A stretch of 35,929 nucleotides of DNA, taken from positions 1 to 35,929 of the forward strand of contig NZ_JASCXJ010000029.1 in assembly GCF_030271535.1 (NCBI RefSeq), written 5' to 3'. Below are positions 30,766 to 35,929 of this stretch, piece after piece (the first letter of the stretch is position 1; every line of letters starts with the position of its first letter). The notes beneath the pieces were generated by a model, which was given only the letters and a program-made list of their open reading frames with translations, searched no databases and was not told the origin of the DNA. This stretch comes from Nocardiopsis sp. ATB16-24. Its GTDB lineage: Bacteria > Actinomycetota > Actinomycetes > Streptosporangiales > Streptosporangiaceae. Both the position numbers and the translations under genes were made by a program.

Positions 30766-31419
30766 ATGCCGAAACTGGTCGACGTCAGCCACCAGATCAC
30801 CAAGGGGATGATCACCCGTCCGGGGCTACCGGAACCGGACATCCAGGAGAACACCTCGGCCCCGGGGACCGCGCATGGTCACGGTGACAGCACCGGGCGT
30901 GTGTCGATGGTCGGTGCGACCGGCACCTACGTGGAGACGCCCGCCCACCGCTACCGCGACGGCGCCGACCTCGCCGACCTCGACCTGTCCCGCGTGGCGG
31001 ACCTGCCCGGTGTGGTCGTCGACGTCACCTCCGCCTCCCAGGTCGGTCCGGAGTTCTTCGACGGTCTGGACGTGCACGGACGCGCCGTGTTGGTACGCAC
31101 CGGCTGGGACCGTTACTGGCGCACCGAGGCCTACGGGCGGCCGGGGCATCCGTACCTGACCGAGACCGCGGCCAAGACACTCGTCGACGGCGGCGCCACT
31201 CTGGTGGGCACCGACGCGGTCGGTGTGGACGACACCTCGCCCTCGGTCGAGGGAGCCAGGCCCGCGCTGGCCGTCCTGCTCGCCGCGGGGATCCCCGTGG
31301 TCTCGCACCTGTGCCTGCTCGACCGGCTGCCCGCCCGGGGGTTCACCTTCTTCGCGGTCCCGGCCAAGGTCCGAGGGATGGCGGCCTTTCCCGTGCGGGC
31401 CTTCGCCCGCGTGGACTGA
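30766..31419 (+). CDS. Cyclase-family hydrolase (kynurenine formamidase-like)
   Basis: The 217-residue protein belongs to the cyclase/KynB family (LVDVSHQITKGMITRPG at the start, LDLSRVADLPGVVVDV, RAVLVRTGWDRYW, LVGTDAVGVDDT, VVSHLCLLDRLPARGFTFFAVPAKV). The usual metal motif HxGTHxDxPxH reads GATGTYVETPAH here: one His is Tyr and the Asp is Glu. Activity as a normal formamidase is therefore doubtful, although a whole subgroup in actinobacteria seems to share this form. It starts at the ATG at 30766 with GAGGAA before it. It is convergent with the next gene, 17 bases apart. Confidence 0.85.
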   Translation: MPKLVDVSHQITKGMITRPGLPEPDIQENTSAPGTAHGHGDSTGRVSMVGATGTYVETPAHRYRDGADLADLDLSRVADLPGVVVDVTSASQVGPEFFDGLDVHGRAVLVRTGWDRYWRTEAYGRPGHPYLTETAAKTLVDGGATLVGTDAVGVDDTSPSVEGARPALAVLLAAGIPVVSHLCLLDRLPARGFTFFAVPAKVRGMAAFPVRAFARVD

Positions 31420-31436
31420 GCGCGGACCGGGGCGCC

Positions 31437-33551
31437 TCAAAGGTCGGCGTCCACGTCCTTTTGGGCCCGGCGCCGTTCGCGCTGGGCCCGACGCTCGGCC
31501 TCCTGAAGCGCCGCGCGTCGATCCTGTGCGACGGCGCTGGTCATCGCGTTGGACAGCGCCCGCAACTCCATGTTGATCCGCGGGTAGGCCGGTAGCCGGG
31601 GAAGGGCGCCCATGCGGGGGGTGCGTCTTTCCTCCAGGGAGGCGATCAGCTCCCGGAAGGCCAGGTCCACCCGTTGCAGTGTGATGGTGCCCGCCGTTTC
31701 GGGCCGGTCCCGGGCCAGGGCGGACAGCGCCAGATAGCCGGTGCGCTGGGTGGCCACCACCACCGGCCAGAGGGGTCGGGTGGACGCCGCACGCGGCACG
31801 TCGCCGATCGCGCTGTCGTAGACCCCGCGCAGGTCCACCAGTGCCGCCCGCATGTCCCGCCGCAACTGATAGCGACGCTTGGGGCCGATCCTCACGTCCG
31901 GGTCCAGCACGGCCAGGATGCATTCGCGCGAGATCCGCAGCACGTTGACGATGGCCTGGGGCAGACGTGTGGCCGAGGTCCCGCGCCACAGCAGCACCGA
32001 GCCGAGCAGACCGAACACCGACCCCACCACGGTGTCGATGATCCGGGACTGGGCCAGATCGGTGATGGGCTCGGGGGCGGCGGTGGCGGACAGCAACAGG
32101 GCCATCGGAGTCACCAGGATCGACGCGTAGAAGAAGTTACGGCCCACCACCAACTGGGTGAGCCCCTGGAACACCGCCGCGAGCACGATGACCAGGGCCA
32201 GCGGTGGGTGCAGGGCGATCAGCGCGGCACCGACGACCACGCCCGCCAACGTGCCCAGCGACCGCTGGAGGGCGCGGTTCATGGTCAGCACCACGTTTCC
32301 CGCCTGTAGCACGGTGGTCGCGGTCAGACCCACCCAGTAGTAGCGGTCCAGTCCCAGGAAGAGGCTGAAAGCGCAGGCCGCGGTGACCGTGATCCACATG
32401 CGCAGGGCGGTGGGTCGTACCAGCGAGTCCGTCTCCAGGCTGGAGCGCAGTGAGTCCCACAGCGCCGGGTAGCGCTCGTCGTGCAGGGTCTCGGCCCGTT
32501 CGTCGTCCTCGTCGTGGGAGGCGCGGCGGGTGGCCTGCGCGGCCCGGGCCAGTTGGCCGTAGAGCCTGGACTCCAAGGTGCGGGGTCGGATGCCCCTGCG
32601 CAGCTCGTCCAGTTCCGCGGGGTCGGGAGCACGGGAGGGGTCGGCCACGGCCGACGACAGACGCTCGGCGAAGTCGGCCGCCTTCTCGGGCAGGGGGGTG
32701 GTGCGGGCCAGACCCACCTGGGTGACGGCCAGGTGGATGTCGGAGACCCATCGCAGCAACGCGCGTAGTCGGGCGGCCTCGGACGTGGTGCGATAACCAC
32801 GGGTCTGTGCCAGCAGTACGATCCGCCAGGCCTCGGCCACCGCCACGGAGGCCTCGTGTTGGTCGTGGTCCAGATCGGGTGTGCCCACGGCCCGCAGCAG
32901 GGACGCCAGCTGTCGGTAGGCCTCGGCCACCGCGCGGTACTCGGGGTGGCGGGCGCGTACCGGTGCGCCCGCCATCGACACCGACCAGCCCACGGCAGCG
33001 CCGAGGGCGGCCACGGCGGCGTGGAGGGGGACGTCGACCAGTCCGCCGGGGGCGATGGTGGAGATCGCGCCCACCAGTACGAAGAACAGGGGGCCGGGGC
33101 GGTCCACCCTCCAGGCGGCGCACACCCAGGTCGCCACGCCCGCGGTCAGGCCGATGGACAGCACCGGGACCCAAGGGGCCAGCGCCGAGGCCAGGGAGCC
33201 CAGGGCCACGCTGGCCACGAAGCCGAGGCCCACCAGGGCCAGCGCGGCGGACCGGTAGACGTAGGGGGTCTTCTTCTCGTACAGGACCGTCATGGAGCCC
33301 AGGGCGGCCAGCGTGCCGATCTCGGTGCCGAACATCCAGGCGGCCAGGGAGAAGGACAGTGACATGGCCAGGGTCGCCTTGACCGCGGTGGCCCAGGCCC
33401 ATGATCCGGACTGGAGACCGAACAGGGCCTTGAGGTCCACGCGCGGGCGGGGGCGTTCGCCCACCAGAGCGCGTGCGGGACCTTCCAGGGAACCGCCCAG
33501 ATCCATCGGTCCGGTGTCACCAGTGGTTCCCTGATCTCGCACGATTTCCAT
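31437..33551 (-). CDS. FUSC-family membrane protein (aromatic acid exporter-like)
   Basis: The 704-residue protein has two membrane blocks of about five to six helices each. The first covers about residues 55-200 and includes AVKATLAMSLSFSLAAWMFG, and the second about 390-540 includes WITVTAACAFSLFLGLDRYYWVGLTATTVLQ. Large soluble helical regions lie between and after them. This is the plan of the FUSC/ArAE families (AaeB, YccS), which export organic acids or affect the envelope. The C-terminus is strongly charged (RRAQRERRRAQKDVDADL). The substrate is unknown. The start is uncertain: ATG at 33551 or 33506, neither with a good ribosome site. Confidence 0.85.
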   Translation of the reverse strand: MEIVRDQGTTGDTGPMDLGGSLEGPARALVGERPRPRVDLKALFGLQSGSWAWATAVKATLAMSLSFSLAAWMFGTEIGTLAALGSMTVLYEKKTPYVYRSAALALVGLGFVASVALGSLASALAPWVPVLSIGLTAGVATWVCAAWRVDRPGPLFFVLVGAISTIAPGGLVDVPLHAAVAALGAAVGWSVSMAGAPVRARHPEYRAVAEAYRQLASLLRAVGTPDLDHDQHEASVAVAEAWRIVLLAQTRGYRTTSEAARLRALLRWVSDIHLAVTQVGLARTTPLPEKAADFAERLSSAVADPSRAPDPAELDELRRGIRPRTLESRLYGQLARAAQATRRASHDEDDERAETLHDERYPALWDSLRSSLETDSLVRPTALRMWITVTAACAFSLFLGLDRYYWVGLTATTVLQAGNVVLTMNRALQRSLGTLAGVVVGAALIALHPPLALVIVLAAVFQGLTQLVVGRNFFYASILVTPMALLLSATAAPEPITDLAQSRIIDTVVGSVFGLLGSVLLWRGTSATRLPQAIVNVLRISRECILAVLDPDVRIGPKRRYQLRRDMRAALVDLRGVYDSAIGDVPRAASTRPLWPVVVATQRTGYLALSALARDRPETAGTITLQRVDLAFRELIASLEERRTPRMGALPRLPAYPRINMELRALSNAMTSAVAQDRRAALQEAERRAQRERRRAQKDVDADL

Positions 33552-33609
33552 CCTAGAGCGGGGCAAATCAGTACCTAAGTGCCTTTTCAGACATACAGCA
33601 GGGTAAGCG

Positions 33610-34830
33610 TCACGCCTGTGCGGTGGTGGTGCCGCGTGCCCCGGTGTCCTCGGTACGGTCGGCCCGTGCCTGCTCCGCGAGGCGTTCGGCCTGTTCGGCG
33701 CGCTCCAGCGCCCGGTCGCGTGCCTCCTCCGCCAGGGCCAGACGGGCGGCGGCGGCCTCCCGGGCCTCGTGCAGACTGAGCTCGGCCCCTCTGCGTTGGG
33801 CGTCCAGTTCCTCGGTCAGGCGCTCGCGGTCGGCGCGGAGTCGCTCCAGCTCAGCGGTCAGACGCTCGCGGTCGGCGGCGGACGCCTCCCGCTCCGCCTC
33901 CAGGCGTCGACCGGCCCGGTCCAGTTCCGCGTCGAAGCGCTCGCGCTCGGAGGCCAGCGTCCGGGCGGACTGGCGGGCCTGTTCCTCGGCGTGCTCGGCC
34001 CGATCCTCGGCCCGTTCGACGGCCAGAGCGGCCTCGTCGTGTCGACGGGCGTGCTCGGCGACCTCGGCGCGAAGCGCGTCGATCTCGACGTGGGCCCGCC
34101 GGAGGCGTCGGGCGGCCTCGGCCCGCTCGTGTTCCGCCTTCTCGCGGGCCCTGGCCTCCTGTGCGAGGATACGGCGTTCGGCCGCGGCCAGGCCGGCGTT
34201 GGCCTCGGCGATCGCGGCCGCGCGTTCGGCGGACGCCTGCTCGGCCAGTTCGCGCTGCCGGTCGCGTTCGGCCTCGGCGGCGTCCCTGGCGGAGAGGGCC
34301 TCCTCCGCCATGCGCTCGGCCTGCTGGGTGGCGGCGACCGCGGAGGCGGCGGCCTCCTCGGCCGCACGTCGGGCCCGCTCGGCCTCACGGCGGCGGTTCT
34401 CCGCCTCCAGACGAGCGGCGTCGGCCTCGGCTGCGTGTCGGGCCCCGGCCAGACGGGCGGCCTCCACCTGCGCCTCGGCCGCGGCCGGGTCGGTCATGGT
34501 GGAGAAGGCCTCCGTCGCCGCCCGGAGCGTGGCGGTGAGCTGTTCGCTCTGCACGGCGAAGCGGGTCAGCAGGTCGTCCGCGCGTAGTCGGGCGGCGGTG
34601 ACCGGTTCGGCGCCGGGCACGGGGGAGGGGGCCGTGGTGGGCTCCTGCGCGGCCCGGGTCTGTTCCTCGGCCCGCTCGGCCTCTTGGGCCAGACGTTGGC
34701 GTTCCTTCCAGGCCCGCCAACGTGTGTGCTCGGGAAGGTCGCAGTACTGGGGCGGACGGCCGGGCGAGGAGGCGCGGGGCACCGGCCGGTCGCATCCGGG
34801 GAAGTTACAGGTGTTGGAGTCGGAGGCCAC
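33610..34830 (-). CDS. Zinc-finger coiled-coil protein
   Basis: The 406-residue protein has an N-terminal CX4C-X16-CX4H motif (Cys 8, Cys 13, Cys 30, His 35) followed by TRWRAWKERQRL. From about residue 80 to 395 it is one long Ala, Glu and Arg-rich coiled coil. It ends in a short disordered tail. There is no signal or membrane helix. Such proteins are often mislabelled SMC or chromosome segregation ATPases, but no Walker motif is present here. The plan suggests a filament or scaffold with a zinc-bound head, somewhat as FilP or Scy in Streptomyces; this is inference. The GTG start has no Shine-Dalgarno but has TACGCT six bases upstream. Confidence 0.8.
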   Translation of the reverse strand: MASDSNTCNFPGCDRPVPRASSPGRPPQYCDLPEHTRWRAWKERQRLAQEAERAEEQTRAAQEPTTAPSPVPGAEPVTAARLRADDLLTRFAVQSEQLTATLRAATEAFSTMTDPAAAEAQVEAARLAGARHAAEADAARLEAENRRREAERARRAAEEAAASAVAATQQAERMAEEALSARDAAEAERDRQRELAEQASAERAAAIAEANAGLAAAERRILAQEARAREKAEHERAEAARRLRRAHVEIDALRAEVAEHARRHDEAALAVERAEDRAEHAEEQARQSARTLASERERFDAELDRAGRRLEAEREASAADRERLTAELERLRADRERLTEELDAQRRGAELSLHEAREAAAARLALAEEARDRALERAEQAERLAEQARADRTEDTGARGTTTAQA

Positions 34831-34896
34831 GGGCCGAGCGTAGCGCTTCGCCCGTCCCGAGGACGGGGCGTGTCGTCCCTGGGGCGGGGACGCACG

Positions 34897-34930
34897 GCGC
34901 CCCCGTACCGGACAGGAGCGGTACGGGGGC
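34897..34930 (-). terminator. Terminator of the GNAT gene
   Basis: Perfect 13-bp arms (34897-34909 and 34918-34930) enclose an eight-base loop, about 31 bases after the stop at 34962. Confidence 0.75.
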
Positions 34931-34961
34931 GTGCTCTGGACCGGCCGCGGTGCGGCGCCGG

Positions 34962-35519
34962 TCAGTCGTGTGCGCCGAAACCGTCCACCCGGCAGACCAT
35001 GGTGGTCACGAAGGGACGGAAACCCTCTCGCTCCAGGAAACGGATGTCCTCGGAGGCGGTGGCCAGCGCGGAGAACTCGATGTCGCGCACGCCCATGCCC
35101 GCGAGCTGGCGGCGCACCTCCTCCAGCAGCTTGGAGCCCACCTCGGTGCCCGTGTACTCCGGATCGATGGCGAAGGTCTGCACGACGGCCACGCGCTCCC
35201 CCCGGTCCCAACTGCCGTGGGTGTTCTCACGGACGGTGACCATCGTGTACCCGGCCAGGTCGTCGCCGTTCTCGGCCAGGATGGCCATGGTGTCGGGGTC
35301 CGCGAGCCAGTCGATGTACTGGGCGCGGCGGCGTCGCCAGGACTCGTCCATGGTCACGGTGCTGATGATGTCGGACAGGTGCGGAGCGGTCACCGTGTGC
35401 TGCTGGTGGAGGGCGCCCCACAGATCCGCCAGTTCCTCCACCTCGTGCGCTCCCAGGTAACGAAAGCGCAGAACGCCGAGGTCGGACGACCGAGGTTTGG
35501 TCATCAGCGAATTTTGCAT
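34962..35519 (-). CDS. GNAT-family acetyltransferase
   Basis: The 185-residue N-acetyltransferase has GYTMVTVRENTHGSW, then the acetyl-CoA-binding segment VQTFAIDPEYTGTEVGSKLLEEV. The closing region, MGVRDIEFSALATASEDIRFLEREGF, is typical of the fold. The acceptor is unknown; it could be a small molecule or a protein N-terminus. I use the ATG at 35519, preceded by GAGAAGAA; an ATG at 35504 is also in frame. The longer open frame upstream has no family character. A strong terminator follows. Confidence 0.85.
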   Translation of the reverse strand: MQNSLMTKPRSSDLGVLRFRYLGAHEVEELADLWGALHQQHTVTAPHLSDIISTVTMDESWRRRRAQYIDWLADPDTMAILAENGDDLAGYTMVTVRENTHGSWDRGERVAVVQTFAIDPEYTGTEVGSKLLEEVRRQLAGMGVRDIEFSALATASEDIRFLEREGFRPFVTTMVCRVDGFGAHD

Positions 35520-35817
35520 GTTCTTCTCACCCGTTCCATCAGCGTGACGTGCTGATCCCCCGCGGTTCTCACGAATAGATCCGTGGTTGAGCTGTGGTCT
35601 CGACTGTACGTGGCGGCTTCGGTCGGGGCGTGCGCGACACAGGGAAAGAGATCGCTGAGATGACCTTGGGGGAATAAATGAAGTTCTTTCCTTCTGTGGT
35701 GGGTGGGGAAGGTCACTCGGGTTGTCGCTCTGCGTGTTCGGAATCACTTCCCAAACAGGTGCAATCCAATCGAAACCACCCGAAAACACGTTCGTGCTGT
35801 CCTAGCGTGGGCGCATG
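35520..35817. other. Gene-free, less GC-rich stretch before the intron
   Basis: These 298 bases hold no convincing gene. The part at 35640-35800 is clearly more AT-rich than the rest of the window. It should contain the promoter of the GNAT gene (- strand) and the 5' exon side of the intron insertion site. Confidence 0.45.
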
Positions 35818-35929
35818 GTGCGTCCTGAAAGCTGTGTCAGGCCAGCGGGTGTAAGTCCCGTCCGGGTAAGCGCCGGAGCGCCCGGTAGCAGGCCCCAGCC
35901 GTGCGGGGAGACCCGCCCGGCCGAGCGGG
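35818..35929 (+). mobile_element. Group II intron, 5' end (cut by the window edge)
   Basis: The sequence from 35818 opens with GTGCG, the conserved first bases of group II introns (GUGYG). The domain I pattern of bacterial group II introns follows: GCTGTGTCAGGCCAGC, then GCGGGTGTAAGTCCCGTC (a GGG/CCC hairpin with a purine loop), then CCGGGTAAGCGCCGG and CCCGGTAGC. Such introns are mobile ribozymes that usually carry a reverse transcriptase-maturase gene, expected beyond the window. The insertion lies in a non-coding, AT-richer gap, so it seems not to break a gene. Confidence 0.7.

Noticed and set aside
35818..35929. Cobalamin riboswitch at the right edge
   Set aside because: The GC-rich paired segments suggested it at first, but no B12-box is present and the GTGCG plus GTGTAAGTCCCG pattern fits a group II intron better.

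Overview
The window is high-GC actinobacterial chromosome. GC-rich codon use, frequent GTG starts, strong GC stem-loop terminators, a DUF3040 protein, a principal sigma factor of the HrdB/SigA type and a split menaquinone gene set point to a filamentous actinomycete, most likely a Nocardiopsis-like member of the Nocardiopsaceae. The genus is inferred from gene content and cannot be proved here. I see no tRNA, rRNA or CRISPR array. Most of the window is ordinary core chromosome; the clear mobile signal is the 5' end of a group II intron at the right edge.

Layout. 1-4440: the tail of a peptide-type ABC ATPase, a Spo0M-like protein, a TetR regulator facing a small helical protein, a short GntR regulator, a Gly/Arg-rich C-tail-anchored protein, a small lipoprotein and a small membrane protein. 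4620-6023: the principal sigma factor, with a long upstream leader. 6577-11764: menE facing menB-menC, followed by menD. 12092-14116: a Tat-exported PhoX-type phosphatase behind a clear PHO box. 14248-16184: an asparaginase and a PuuE/PgdA-like deacetylase in one operon. 16203-17477: menF, convergent with that operon. 17795-19408: a lipoprotein glycoside-hydrolase-like protein. 19533-22627: a molybdate operon (HTH-TOBE regulator, modA, modB, modC) with overlapping genes. 22816-25019: a DUF3040 membrane protein and three small secreted proteins. 25020-27692: a large penicillin-binding protein with a Trp-motif cytoplasmic tail. 28083-29447: a ferredoxin-NADP reductase behind an iron box. 29782-35519: a PlsC-like acyltransferase, a cyclase-family protein, an FUSC-type membrane protein, a zinc-finger coiled-coil protein and a GNAT acetyltransferase. 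35818 to the end: the intron.

How the genes fit together. MenF, MenD, MenC, MenE and MenB cover chorismate to DHNA-CoA in menaquinone synthesis. The set is spread over 11 kb on both strands and interrupted by phoX and the asparaginase-deacetylase pair. menA and menG are not in the window. Nutrient control is visible for phosphate (PHO box at 11941), iron (19-bp iron box at 29490) and probably molybdate (HTH-TOBE gene heading modABC).

The least explained parts are two small secreted proteins that share a Gly-Ala module (one behind a large nested inverted repeat), the repeated Ser-Trp motifs in the penicillin-binding protein tail, and an iron box that also overlaps a good promoter pointing into a gene-free stretch.
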